A stretch of DNA of 64,000 nucleotides, taken from JAAELZ01 sp965237995 (lineage in GTDB: Bacteria; Pseudomonadota; Gammaproteobacteria; Arenicellales; Poriferihabitantaceae). Positions 8,164-15,621 of the stretch are shown piece by piece; positions within the stretch are counted from its first letter, which is position 1, and each line of letters opens with the position of its first letter. Location of the stretch: NCBI GenBank assembly GCA_965237995.1, contig CBDEGO010000002.1, positions 62,001 to 126,000 on the forward strand. The letters are read 5' to 3'. The translations under genes and the position numbers were made by a program. Under the pieces are notes generated by a model. That model ran no database searches, had not been told where the DNA came from, and saw only the letters and a program-made list of their open reading frames with translations.

Positions 8164-8987
8164 ATGCTCAATACGGATAGAGTTTATTCAAATGATGAAC
8201 AAAGTGCTTTTAGTGGCACAGTAAAATGGAAACCTATTAAATCTATTTGGTTTTTAACTCATCTTATAGCGACTATTTTCATTGCGCCATTTGTCTTATC
8301 TATTTCCGCCTTTTTGGTGTTTATAACGCTTACAGCTATTACTTTATGTTTTGGGCATTCTCTAGGAATGCATCGTTTACTTATTCATCGCTCATATGAA
8401 TGTCCGAAATGGATGGAATATTTGTTCGTATATTTGGGTGTTTTAGTTGGAATAGCTGGCCCAATAGGCATGATGATTCAACATGACCTTCGTGATTGGG
8501 CGCAAAGACAAGCTCAGTGTCATGATTATTTATTACATGGTTCAAAAATACTAAAAGATGGTTGGTGGCAATTAAATTGTGATCTTGAACTAAACAATTT
8601 CCCCGAATTGTTATATCTGTCGGTGGTCATTGGTTAATCGGTTACTTCGCCCATAATAAAGGCGATAAAACTTGGGAGGTTGAAGGCGCAGCAGTACAAG
8701 GTCACAACATTAAAGTCGCGGGTTTCCTTTCAATGGGGGAAGTATGGCATAACAATCATCACGCTTATCCCGGCTCAGCAATGTTAGGCTTGTACAGTGA
8801 CGAACCTGATCCTGGTTGGTGGGTTTTAAATGCTTTACATAATCTAAGAATAGTTAAAAATATTAAGTTGCCAAAGCAATTACCTGTTCGTTCCGAGTTG
8901 GTCGCGGTTTCTGATAGTATTGATCATCGCGTTGAACGAGTGCCAGAAGACTGCGAGGTCGCAAAGTTCATACGAAAAGGCAGCTAA
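8164..8987 (+). pseudogene. fatty acid desaturase, broken by an internal deletion and frameshift (cassette 5)
   Basis: The N-terminal part (8164-8637) has two hydrophobic segments and the first histidine boxes GHSLGMHRLLIH and QHDLRDWAQRQ of the acyl-lipid/acyl-CoA desaturase family. The C-terminal part (8733-8987) has the last box HNNHHAYPG. In a third frame from about 8612 the sequence reads ISVGGHWLIGYFAHNKG, the usual family segment that joins the two parts. Just before it the sequence jumps from ELNNFPELL directly to this block. Comparison with family architecture indicates that a few dozen residues of the middle helices are deleted, and the junction is out of frame. An active enzyme is unlikely. 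An intact form would desaturate membrane fatty acids. Confidence 0.85.
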
Positions 8988-9080
8988 CAAGCTGTTCAAG
9001 CGGGACAAATTACAGTTGGCTGGTTTCGCTCCGCTTCACATTTTAGCCAACTACAATTTGCCCCTTAACAGGGCGTTAGA
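8983..9080 (+). other. attC site of cassette 5
   Basis: The R'' box GCTAAC is at 8983 and the R' core GTTAGA at 9075. Long complementary arms (CAAATTACAGTTGGCTGGTT and AGCCAACTACAATTTG) form a large hairpin. R'' matches the core GTTAGC at 8143. Confidence 0.87.
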
Positions 9081-9094
9081 AATACGAGGGAGCC

Positions 9095-9598
9095 ATGAAT
9101 AAAGCTATACTCTTCGGTGTATTAATGATTATTACAAATGCTGTTTTGGGCCAGATCATTCCAAATAACGCCCATCAACAAGTTATCGATAGAGCAATGA
9201 ATAATTATTGGGGTAAAGCCCGATTAAAGGATGGCTCTTATGTTAAACCTACTTCCGAAAAAGAGAGAAACGCAGTTCTAATAACATCAGATAACGCAAG
9301 TGAAGTAATAAAAATTGGAGAGTTATCGAGTCTGGCAGATTGGTGTGGCTTAGAGTGGCAATCAAATTATTCAAATACTACTAATGGCGCAAGAAGTTAC
9401 GGCCTGTCTGGTAAGCAAGTAGCCTTCGTTGGCTTGCTCCACGGTGTTGCGATGGGAACCGTTGACCAAGCTGTAAAAGGGGAAGTGTGTTCAGCGGAGC
9501 AAAAGAAAAGCGTTAAAGTTCGGCTAAATAAAATTTCTAACAAGTCAATCAACTTCGCGCCTTCGGCGCCGGACACGCTAACGCGTGCCGGTTATTGA
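9095..9598 (+). CDS. secreted protein of unknown function (cassette 6)
   Basis: This is a 167-residue protein with a signal peptide (MNKAILFGVLMIITNAVLGQ, cleavage near residue 19). The mature domain carries single Cys residues in LADWCGLEW and GEVCSAEQ that could form one disulfide in the periplasm, and a small hydrophobic stretch FVGLLHGVAMG. No family is recognised. The last 20 or so residues are encoded by the attC itself, so the C-terminus is probably a read-through tail. ATG 9095 follows a CGAGGGAG Shine-Dalgarno. Confidence 0.6.
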   Translation: MNKAILFGVLMIITNAVLGQIIPNNAHQQVIDRAMNNYWGKARLKDGSYVKPTSEKERNAVLITSDNASEVIKIGELSSLADWCGLEWQSNYSNTTNGARSYGLSGKQVAFVGLLHGVAMGTVDQAVKGEVCSAEQKKSVKVRLNKISNKSINFAPSAPDTLTRAGY

Positions 9599-9607
9599 GG
9601 CGTTAGG
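9536..9607 (+). other. attC site of cassette 6
   Basis: The R'' box TCTAAC is at 9536 and the R' core GTTAGG at 9602. The cassette begins GTTAGAA (9075), an exact complement of TTCTAAC. The arms include CGCGCCTTCGGCGCCGG and GCTAACGCGTGCCGG. Confidence 0.85.
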
Positions 9608-9622
9608 TATTAAAAGGTGATT

Positions 9623-10014
9623 ATGCTAACAAGGACATTTTGGGTATTAACTAGTATCGTTATCGCCCTTTTCTATTTTATCTGGCAAGAATCAACGAGC
9701 ATACTTGACCCTGCTTTTATTATTTCTATTTTGTGGTGCTGCTCGGTGCCGTTATTGTTAGCAGTTTTATTTCAAATTTCAAAAGATAGCCATACTTTAA
9801 CCAGATATATAATGCAGGAGCTTTCTTAGGAGCAACCGGTTGTGCTTATTATTACCTCGGTAAAGAAGCACACCAAATCATAGAACATGGGCAACTTAAA
9901 CAGGCTGTGATTATATTTGTATTACCTGTTTTATGCTTTTACTCTGCGGCATTCGGTAGCGTTAGTGGTGCTATTTTTTACTGGCTAAAGGGTCCTCATG
10001 CTAAAAATACTTAA
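9623..10014 (+). pseudogene. small membrane protein with frameshift at a TA repeat (cassette 7)
   Basis: The frame from ATG 9623 gives MLTRTFWVLTSIVIALFYFI, a second hydrophobic segment, then a stop at 9829. A different frame from about 9806 continues YNAGAFLGATGCAYYYLG, one more hydrophobic helix and a stop at 10012-10014, just before the attC. Joining the two gives one protein of about 130 residues with three or four membrane helices that fills the cassette. The shift occurs at GATATATAATGC, where an extra TA would explain the break. Either the gene is dead, expression tolerates slippage, or there is a sequencing error. No known family. Confidence 0.65.
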
Positions 10015-10082
10015 CAATACGCTCAAGTCGCCTTCGGCTGGGACGTTCCGTTGCTCTCCACGCCCCTTAGCTCAACGTTAGC
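10010..10082 (+). other. attC site of cassette 7
   Basis: The R'' box CTTAAC is at 10010 (one mismatch to the complement of GTTAGG at 9602) and the R' core GTTAGC at 10077. It belongs to the main attC type, with arms ACGCTCAAGTCGCC and CCCCTTAGCTCAACG. Confidence 0.85.
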
Positions 10083-10097
10083 AATAATATCTATACT

Positions 10098-10532
10098 ATG
10101 GAAATTTCAAACAAATCTTTTACTTGGATAATACCCGTCTTCACCCTTATTCTATCGAGTTGCACTACGACTACGATCAAAAACTATAAAAGTATCTCGT
10201 ATAAAAGCAGCTGCTATTTCAAACAAGGAAGTTGTACACGCACCGGGAAAAACCTACTAATCAAATATGATGTAAAAAAAACTGATACTAGCGGGGAATA
10301 TCAGCTTACAGGAACAGCTACATATAACGGCCCTTCAAGTCCTGCAACTTTTGAAACATTAGAACAGCTTAAAGGCCCGATACATTTTCTTGAGAAAAAT
10401 AAGGTAGTTAAAACCATCTACTTCAACGTTCGCGGAAATTTAGGAGACCCTATTCCTTTTAGTAAAGTATTTCAATCTAGTCACGATATTAGTCACGCGC
10501 ACATTGGTACCATTTCTTTGACCTATCGGTAA
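10098..10532 (+). CDS. lipoprotein of unknown function (cassette 8)
   Basis: This 144-residue protein has a lipoprotein signal peptide. The hydrophobic stretch WIIPVFTLIL precedes the lipobox LSSC with the lipidated Cys at residue 22. After it comes a Thr-rich linker TTTTIK and a beta-rich domain with two further Cys residues (SCYFKQGSCTRTG) that may pair. There is no Asp at +2, so an outer-membrane location is likely. No family is recognised. It is typical integron cargo: small, envelope-targeted and AT-rich. Confidence 0.72.
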   Translation: MEISNKSFTWIIPVFTLILSSCTTTTIKNYKSISYKSSCYFKQGSCTRTGKNLLIKYDVKKTDTSGEYQLTGTATYNGPSSPATFETLEQLKGPIHFLEKNKVVKTIYFNVRGNLGDPIPFSKVFQSSHDISHAHIGTISLTYR

Positions 10533-10555
10533 TCTATGAAATGTACTGGTTTATT

Positions 10556-10634
10556 GCTAACAAATGCTTCAAGTCATTCACTTCGTTCATTGGGACGCTC
10601 CACTGCGTTGCACGCCCCATAAGCAAACGTTATG
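10556..10634 (+). other. attC site of cassette 8
   Basis: The R'' box GCTAAC is at 10556 and the R' core GTTATG at 10629, with arms AATGCTTCAAGTC and CACGCCCCATAAGC. R'' matches the core GTTAGC at 10077. Confidence 0.85.
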
Positions 10635-10735
10635 TGTCATCAGAGTAGAGAAATGGAAATAGACTACGAGAAAATTGACCAGGTGGACATGCACTCAACT
10701 TGGTATAAATTTCAATTTCCAATGCCATAATTGCA

Positions 10736-11677
10736 ATGGCTGATTCACCTAACTGCAGCGTAGACAAGATGATTAAAAACAAGTTATTTGCAACCCCTTT
10801 GACATTTTTGAATTTAGCGCTTTCAAATGAATTCAAAGGTGCCGATATTGCCATATTCGGCATTCCTTATGATTGTGGACGAGACCCGATACGATTTGGT
10901 TCTCGACAAGGTCCAAATGCGATCCGGCATGCATCGATACTCACCGGCGAATTAATAAAGGATGCGTCGCCCTCTCCATTTGATACGAAACGAGTGATTG
11001 ACGCCGGCAATGTGCAGCTCTCATTAGAAAATATCGAGCAGGCATTTGTACAAATTGAAGATGCTGTCACTACTATTCTCAATGAAAACTGTTTGCCGTT
11101 CGCGATTGGTGGAGACGGCGCAATTAGCCTCCCGCAGATGCGAGCACTGCATAAAAAGCATGGTGAGATCGCTATCGTACACATTGACGCACACACCGAT
11201 GCCTGGCCGATCGATAGTAATACACCCTTTACCAACGCCAATCAGTTTACTCATGCTATAACTGAAGGACTAATCGACCAAAGTGCTGCATTGCATATCG
11301 GCACACGAGGCCCAATAAACGCGAATGCGGCCATTAAGCATGCTCGAGATATGGGTTATGAGGTAATTCCTATCGAACAGTATTTTGAAATGGGCGTTGA
11401 TAAAGTCGTTCAATATATTCATCAACTGGCTGCTGATAAACCCGTGTTTATCTGTTATGACATGGATTTTTTTGATCCAGCAATAGTACCTGGTGTTGCT
11501 ACACCAACACCAGATGGTGCACTTCCTTCGGAGGGTATTGTGTTAATGCGCGGTTTAAAAGGTCTTAATATAGTTGGCATGGATATCAACACGACGACTC
11601 CCTTGCATGATCCAGCCGGCGTATCAGCGAATCTCGCAGCGACCTTGATTGCAGAAGGTCTTGGAGTTTTAAGTTGA
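10736..11677 (+). CDS. ureohydrolase (agmatinase/arginase family) (cassette 9)
   Basis: This 313-residue member of the arginase/agmatinase superfamily hydrolyses a guanidino group to urea using a Mn2+ pair. The metal-binding motifs are visible: GGDGAISLP (the usual GGDHS has Gly in place of His), HIDAHTDAWP and the CYDMDFFDPAIVPG segment. Asp and His ligands in the second and third are intact. Replacement of the first-motif His by Gly is unusual and may alter metal site A. The substrate is unknown (agmatine, guanidinobutyrate or others). Two starts are possible, ATG 10736 and ATG 10769; neither has a strong Shine-Dalgarno. A second, canonical family member lies at 28518. Confidence 0.85.
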   Translation: MADSPNCSVDKMIKNKLFATPLTFLNLALSNEFKGADIAIFGIPYDCGRDPIRFGSRQGPNAIRHASILTGELIKDASPSPFDTKRVIDAGNVQLSLENIEQAFVQIEDAVTTILNENCLPFAIGGDGAISLPQMRALHKKHGEIAIVHIDAHTDAWPIDSNTPFTNANQFTHAITEGLIDQSAALHIGTRGPINANAAIKHARDMGYEVIPIEQYFEMGVDKVVQYIHQLAADKPVFICYDMDFFDPAIVPGVATPTPDGALPSEGIVLMRGLKGLNIVGMDINTTTPLHDPAGVSANLAATLIAEGLGVLS

Positions 11678-11739
11678 AGAAACACCAAAACGAAAGCCAC
11701 CCACAATCCGAAATTAAGTTGTAGTCTAAGTTGGCTAAA

Positions 11740-11786
11740 CATAATAATGTTATCTAGGACGAAGTCCTTGATAACGAACTGTTAGC
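11740..11786 (+). other. short attC-like junction of cassette 9 (hairpin unit copy 2)
   Basis: This carries an imperfect R'' (CATAAT, expected CATAAC from the core GTTATG at 10629), the hairpin GTTATCTAGGAC-GAA-GTCCTTGATAAC and the core GTTAGC at 11781. It differs from the unit at 5663 by one base. At about 47 bases it is the shortest site in the array and unlike the predominant attC type. Confidence 0.65.
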
Positions 11787-11818
11787 TGAATCAATCCCTA
11801 TAAACATTGAGAGATATT

Positions 11819-12712
11819 ATGCCCAATTTTTCCAACGGATCAGCCTTTGTTGATGAGAAGTTTGTTCCGATATCAGAGGCGAAGATATCGCTGCTTGATT
11901 GGGGTTTTCTTCACTCAGATGCAACATACGATGTTGTTCATGTTCGAGATGGAAAATTTTTTCGACTCAATGATCACCTTGATCGTTTCTTTTCAGGGAT
12001 GGAGATGCTGCGAATGTCGATTCCTTACACTCGTGAGGAATTAACTGGCATCGTAAGTGACTGTGTCAGTAAGAGTGGATTACAGGAAGCCTATGTCGAA
12101 ATGATCACAACGAGAGGGCTGCCAGAGCCTGGTTCGCGAGATCCGAGAACATGCAGGAATCGTTTTTTTGCTTTCGCGATTCCTTTCGTTTGGATTACAA
12201 AACCAGGCAAAGGGTTAGATCTCATCGTGAGCCACCGGCAACGAATACCGCCACAGTCAGTTGACCCGACTGTGAAAAACTACCACTGGCTTGACTTGGT
12301 CATGGGGCAGTTTGATGCTTACGACGAAGGCGGTGAAACGGCTGCTGTTGTGAATGCAAAAGGAAATATTACCGAAGGCCCTGGGTTTAATATATTTTCT
12401 GTAAAAAATGGCATTATCACAACGCCGGAAAATGATGTTCTTAAAGGGATTACTCGAAAGACCGCAATAGAAATCGCTATTGAACTTGGCTACGATGTCA
12501 TCCAGGGCGAGCTTAGTCCAGAAGCGGCTCGTTCGGCAGACGAACTGTTTGCAACTAGCACTGCCGGCGGCATAATGGCGATCACAAAAATTGACTCTCA
12601 GAAAGTTTCATTAGGAAAAGTGGGTCCGATTACTTTGGCGTTGCAAGATAATTATTGGGCATTACATGATGATCCACGTTACGCTTATGAAATTCACTAC
12701 CAGCGTCGTTAA
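11819..12712 (+). CDS. class IV PLP aminotransferase, (R)-amine transaminase-like (cassette 10)
   Basis: This 297-residue fold-type IV PLP enzyme resembles branched-chain and D-amino acid aminotransferases. The catalytic Lys lies in DPTVKNYHWLDL, and the phosphate-binding segment is ITEGPGFNIF. The wording RIPPQSVDPTVKN and FLHSDATYDVVHVRDG resembles the (R)-selective amine transaminase subgroup known from fungi and bacteria. The likely reaction is amino transfer between an (R)-amine or D-amino acid and a keto acid; the natural substrate is unknown. ATG 11819 is preferred over an in-frame TTG at 11807. It is an unusually large metabolic enzyme for a cassette and sits next to the ureohydrolase cassette. 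Confidence 0.87.
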   Translation: MPNFSNGSAFVDEKFVPISEAKISLLDWGFLHSDATYDVVHVRDGKFFRLNDHLDRFFSGMEMLRMSIPYTREELTGIVSDCVSKSGLQEAYVEMITTRGLPEPGSRDPRTCRNRFFAFAIPFVWITKPGKGLDLIVSHRQRIPPQSVDPTVKNYHWLDLVMGQFDAYDEGGETAAVVNAKGNITEGPGFNIFSVKNGIITTPENDVLKGITRKTAIEIAIELGYDVIQGELSPEAARSADELFATSTAGGIMAITKIDSQKVSLGKVGPITLALQDNYWALHDDPRYAYEIHYQRR

Positions 12713-12731
12713 GTTGTTTCATTCTCAGCCA

Positions 12732-12786
12732 GCTAACAAGGTAATCAATTTGACCGCTTTAAGCGGCAAATTATTACGGCGTTATA
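12732..12786 (+). other. attC site of cassette 10
   Basis: This is a short attC with R'' GCTAAC at 12732, the stem CAATTTGACCGCTTTAAGCG / GGCAAATTATT, and the R' core GTTATA at 12781. R'' matches the core GTTAGC at 11781. It is of the compact kind found in mobile integrons. Confidence 0.85.
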
Positions 12787-12827
12787 CGTATTGATTTAGC
12801 TACCCAATGACAATCAATATTACTCAA

Positions 12828-13535
12828 GGGGCTGTCCTAGATAACTAACCTATTTCTGTTTTAACCCATTGTTTCAATTGTACTAATTGATCTTTTGGGT
12901 CACTGTTGTTAAATCGCCATTCACACTCCTTCAAAAAGAAGTGAAAATACTTATTTGGAACACCATTAAACTTGCGTAAATGACGCTTCGCTTGGTTCCA
13001 AAAATTCTCTATCCCATTGATGTGATTTTGTTTATCTGCAAACAACACACTATGATTTATACGATAGTGCTTAAACTCACTCACATCAAGCGCATTATAA
13101 CCACGCCAGCAATCAGTATATACGATGCTGTCAGGCTTTACCTTTTGCCTAATTATCGGCATCAAAGTTTGTGTCTTGGCATCAGGTATCATTGCTGCAT
13201 ATACCTTGCCATTGCGTTTAAGTAAGCCAAATACAGGCACTTTACCTGCGGCTCCACGTCCTCGCTTACCTTTGCGTCTGCCACCAAAATAACTTTCATC
13301 TACTTCAATTTCACCAGCGAGCAAGCCAATGTTATCTGTTTGCTCAAATATTAACTGCCGTAGACGATGAAAATAATAACTTGCTGTAGATTTATTTACG
13401 CCGACTAATGAGGCTGCGGTTCTTGCAGTTGTACCCGCTACAAATAGCTCAATTAGTCTGTTTTGTTTATACTTGCTTAATCGACTCTTTCGCATCTAGC
13501 CATACAAGATAATTTTAATTATCTAGTATGGCCCC
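12828..13535 (-). mobile_element. IS1595-type insertion sequence
   Basis: This is a complete element of about 708 bp inside cassette 11. The left end is GGGGCTGTCCTAGATAAC (12828-12845). The right end, read inward, is GGGGCCATACTAGATAA (13535 back to 13519). The two match at the terminal GGGGC and at CTAGATAA, which defines imperfect inverted repeats. It contains a single transposase gene. The expected 8-bp target duplication is not seen (flanks TTACTCAA and CATATTTA), so one flank has probably been rearranged. Confidence 0.82.
12845..13495 (-). CDS. IS1595-family DDE transposase
   Basis: This 216-residue transposase is of the ISXO2-like group. An N-terminal helix-turn-helix segment (ARTAASLVGVNKSTASYYFH) precedes the catalytic domain. 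The DDE residues are in EVDESYFGG, YTDCWRGYN and the HINGIENFWNQAKRHL segment (Glu). The length fits the small IS1595/IS1016-like members that lack an N-terminal zinc ribbon. The stop codon overlaps the left inverted repeat. The gene is intact and could be active. Confidence 0.9.
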   Translation of the reverse strand: MRKSRLSKYKQNRLIELFVAGTTARTAASLVGVNKSTASYYFHRLRQLIFEQTDNIGLLAGEIEVDESYFGGRRKGKRGRGAAGKVPVFGLLKRNGKVYAAMIPDAKTQTLMPIIRQKVKPDSIVYTDCWRGYNALDVSEFKHYRINHSVLFADKQNHINGIENFWNQAKRHLRKFNGVPNKYFHFFLKECEWRFNNSDPKDQLVQLKQWVKTEIG

Positions 13536-13707
13536 CATATTTATTGTCAATACCAAATAACTCCCCAGGCTCAATATGGCCATGAGGGTTTTCAATGAAA
13601 TATTCAAAAGAAGCTTTAAAAACAAGATTGTCTGTTGGCTCCATTCCTTTAACTTCTACTAAGTCAGCTGCCACGTAAGCAGGAGCATCACCAATCTTCG
13701 GTTTCAT
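13536..13707 (-). pseudogene. fragment of an unknown gene interrupted by IS elements (cassette 11)
   Basis: The minus-strand frame MKPKIGDAPAYVAADLVEVK ... FEYFIENPHGHIEPGELFGI runs into the IS1595 right end, where it stops within a few codons (13519). Upstream it stays open and abuts the truncated IS110 transposase, so neither end of the original gene can be placed. No family is recognised. It points against the array direction, which is uncommon for cassette genes. Confidence 0.55.
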
Positions 13708-13738
13708 TGTTTTACTAAAAATTGAAACAGTTATTCTT

Positions 13739-14188
13739 TTAAGATTTCTTCTCCATTGTTTGCATGGTTAATAACTGATTCCTTCGTGCTACCAAATCAC
13801 TCATAAGCTGCATGATTTCGGGCTTTAGCGTCGATAACGAAGGCTTTATAGATTCTCCATAATGCGCAATGAGTTGCGCATCTAGTTTATCTGTTTTGGT
13901 TCGCTGACCTAGTGCACCTGCAAAGCGTTTTATGTGCATTGGATTGGCTATAACGTATGGTAACTTAGCCTTTGAACAGGCCATAATAAGTGGCACTTCT
14001 AAGCGACCTGTAGCCTCTACAACAACACGTTCTGGACTATGGCATTCGATAAGCTTGATCGCTTCTTGAATGCCTGATTCATCGTTTGTGACACTAAAGT
14101 AAATGCCCAACGGGCGGATAAATACATCCAATTGGAACTTACCAATATCAACACCAACTGTAACACTTTGATTTGTTTTCATATTCAT
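13739..14188 (-). pseudogene. IS110-family transposase, C-terminally truncated
   Basis: This 149-residue piece is the N-terminal DEDD (RuvC-like) domain of an IS110-type recombinase. The catalytic acidic residues are visible: Asp in VGVDIGK, Glu in VVVEATGRLE and the Asp pair in KTDKLDAQL. The coding frame breaks after RRNQLLTMQTMEKKS. The whole C-terminal Transposase_20 domain with its catalytic Ser is missing, so the element is inactive. It lies in cassette 11 near a damaged attC. Confidence 0.88.
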
Positions 14189-14194
14189 ATAAGC

Positions 14195-14360
14195 TAACCC
14201 TGACTTGCATAATGCGGGTTCGAAACCCAGTAGACTATTCGAGTGTGATGCTTGGAGTCTTTTGCAGCGTTCGTTCTTGTTATCGGTCTCTCAACTGAGG
14301 AGCCAGCGCTCAATCGAACTACTGCAAAAGAAAGCTTTAGGTGCGACTAAAGCCTGGGTT
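14195..14360 (-). ncRNA. candidate IS110 bridge RNA (upstream non-coding end)
   Basis: IS110-family elements encode a bridge RNA in a non-coding end next to the transposase. Directly upstream of this transposase about 220 bases are non-coding and rich in inverted repeats: CTTTTGCAG (14259-14267) pairs with CTGCAAAAG (14322-14330), GCTTTAG (14334) pairs with CTAAAGC (14347), and GGGTTCGAAACCC (14216-14228) forms a short stem-loop. The target-binding and donor-binding loops cannot be assigned by eye. The structure is seen; the RNA is inferred. Confidence 0.5.
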
Positions 14361-14412
14361 TTACTTTACCAACTTTGACTGAACAGGAAAATTCAATCTG
14401 TGGGATATTATC

Positions 14413-14486
14413 CATACAAAACGCTCAAGTCGCCTTCGGCTGGGGCGATTCACTCTGCGCTTCGCGCCCCTTAGCTCAACGTTAGC
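14413..14486 (+). other. attC site of cassette 11 with damaged R'' box
   Basis: The R' core GTTAGC is at 14481, and the arms ACGCTCAAGTCGCC and CCCCTTAGCTCAACG are of the main type. The R'' end reads CATACAAAACG where GTATAACAAAACG is expected from the core GTTATAC at 12781. The loss of the conserved AAC is adjacent to the IS110 remnant, suggesting the insertion damaged the site. Confidence 0.75.
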
Positions 14487-14828
14487 GTTTTAAAAGCAAT
14501 AGGTTTTGTGAGGTTGAGCGATATTGGAAATAATCAACTTTTACAACTGCCCTTTCATAAGCAATGCCCATGTTCATTAATTCTGTTTTTCATCCCTGCG
14601 GTTTTGTTAAGCAGTGAAAATAACTCACTTTCGTTTGATCTTTAATTTCGCCAAACATCGTGATAACGTGGCATCTTTATTTAGGGCATCGGATAGCACA
14701 TTGATAAAGCAGCTTCGTTCAAAAAGAAAAGTAGCCAGTCAGCGTAACTTGGCATCCTTTTCAGTGCCGTGCGCTAACAAGGGCTTCATTGGGACATTCC
14801 GCTGCGCTCCACCCCCCCATAAGCAAAT
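14481..14828 (+). repeat. ORF-less integron cassette, copy 2 (cassette 12)
   Basis: This is the second copy of the cassette at 5703-6049, in the same orientation and with the same start GTTAGCGTTTTAAAAGCAAT. Differences are mostly transitions and cluster in the first 130 bases and just before the attC. The central 82 bases are unchanged. It precedes the sulfotransferase-like cassette. Confidence 0.85.
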
Positions 14829-14834
14829 GTTAGG
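14773..14834 (+). other. attC site of cassette 12
   Basis: The R'' box GCTAAC is at 14773 and the R' core GTTAGG at 14829, nearly identical to the attC of cassette 1. A C-run replaces CACGCCCC in the right arm. Confidence 0.85.
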
Positions 14835-14889
14835 CTTGCTTCCCAGACGCTTTGCGATTTTGAAGTCCGAATATTGACTAGGAGTAATC

Positions 14890-15615
14890 GTGAAAAAGTT
14901 AATAAAAAAAGTAATGAGTTGGCTTGGGTTATATGAATATTTGCAATCAAGAGTCGTTTTGTCGCAATTACCAATTGGTAGTACGGTACTGATTCATATC
15001 GGGAAATGCGGTGGACGCACGGTGAGGGATGGAATTAACAACGCAGAGAAGAACTTCGTTAATCATGAAGTTCATATAAGGAAGCCAGTCTACAGGAAAG
15101 ATCTGAAATACATAGTGGTGGCTCGAGGCCCTATATCCAGGCTGAATTCAGCTTTTCGGTGGAGATACAAGCTTGTTGTAACTGACGGGGTTCAGAAGGA
15201 TAGATTCGAGGGTGAGCAAGAAGTTCTGATGAAGTATAAAAATCTGAATAACATAGCTGAAGCACTTTATGATGAGAGAGGGGTGGCAAACAATACCGCA
15301 CAACTTGAAATGCGTAAAATTCACCATATTCGTGAAGATATATCTTTTTATCTCACTGATCTACTTAGCAAGTGTCAGCCAGATCAAATTGTTGCTGTTC
15401 TAATGCAAGAGAACCTTGATGAAGATATCTTTCGTGTATTTGGTTTCAGGAACGAACTAAATGCTCATCACAATCCAGTCTCAGGAGATGACCAAGGACT
15501 GTCTGAAACTGGTTTAAGAAATCTTATGAGATTTTTTGAAGACGATTACAAGGAATTGACCAAACTTTATTTCTGGGGAAAAATTGATCGAGAAGTGATT
15601 GTAAAAGCATTATAA
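14890..15615 (+). CDS. sulfotransferase-like protein (cassette 13)
   Basis: This 241-residue protein has features of the sulfotransferase family 2/3 fold. The 5'-phosphosulfate-binding loop is LIHIGKCGGRTVRDG (about residues 34-48), and the 3'-phosphate segment is YIVVARGPISRLNSAFRWR, where family members have an R-D-P-x-x-R-x-x-S pattern. Gly replaces the usual Asp in that motif. It probably transfers sulfate from PAPS to a carbohydrate or similar acceptor, though the acceptor is unknown. It begins at GTG 14890 after an AGGAG Shine-Dalgarno. It is the last recognisable cassette gene. Confidence 0.72.
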   Translation: MKKLIKKVMSWLGLYEYLQSRVVLSQLPIGSTVLIHIGKCGGRTVRDGINNAEKNFVNHEVHIRKPVYRKDLKYIVVARGPISRLNSAFRWRYKLVVTDGVQKDRFEGEQEVLMKYKNLNNIAEALYDERGVANNTAQLEMRKIHHIREDISFYLTDLLSKCQPDQIVAVLMQENLDEDIFRVFGFRNELNAHHNPVSGDDQGLSETGLRNLMRFFEDDYKELTKLYFWGKIDREVIVKAL

Positions 15616-15621
15616 CGCAAG

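Noticed and set aside
8920..9102. Plus-strand frame across the desaturase 3' end and attC
   Set aside because: It overlaps the desaturase frame and reads through the attC, with no family features.
10653..10730. 25-codon frame starting MEIDYEKIDQ before the ureohydrolase
   Set aside because: Out of frame with the enzyme, very short, with no independent support. It may be a leader, but this cannot be shown.
10736..11677. Cassette ureohydrolase as histone-deacetylase-like or other fold
   Set aside because: The DAHTD and YDMDFFDP motifs are specific to the arginase/agmatinase superfamily despite the His-to-Gly change.
12820..13543. Target-site duplication for the IS1595 element
   Set aside because: The flanking 8-mers TTACTCAA and CATATTTA do not match.
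14216..14228. GGGTTCGAAACCC resembling a tRNA T-arm
   Set aside because: No acceptor, D or anticodon arms around it. It lies in the IS110 non-coding end, so it is better explained as a stem-loop there.
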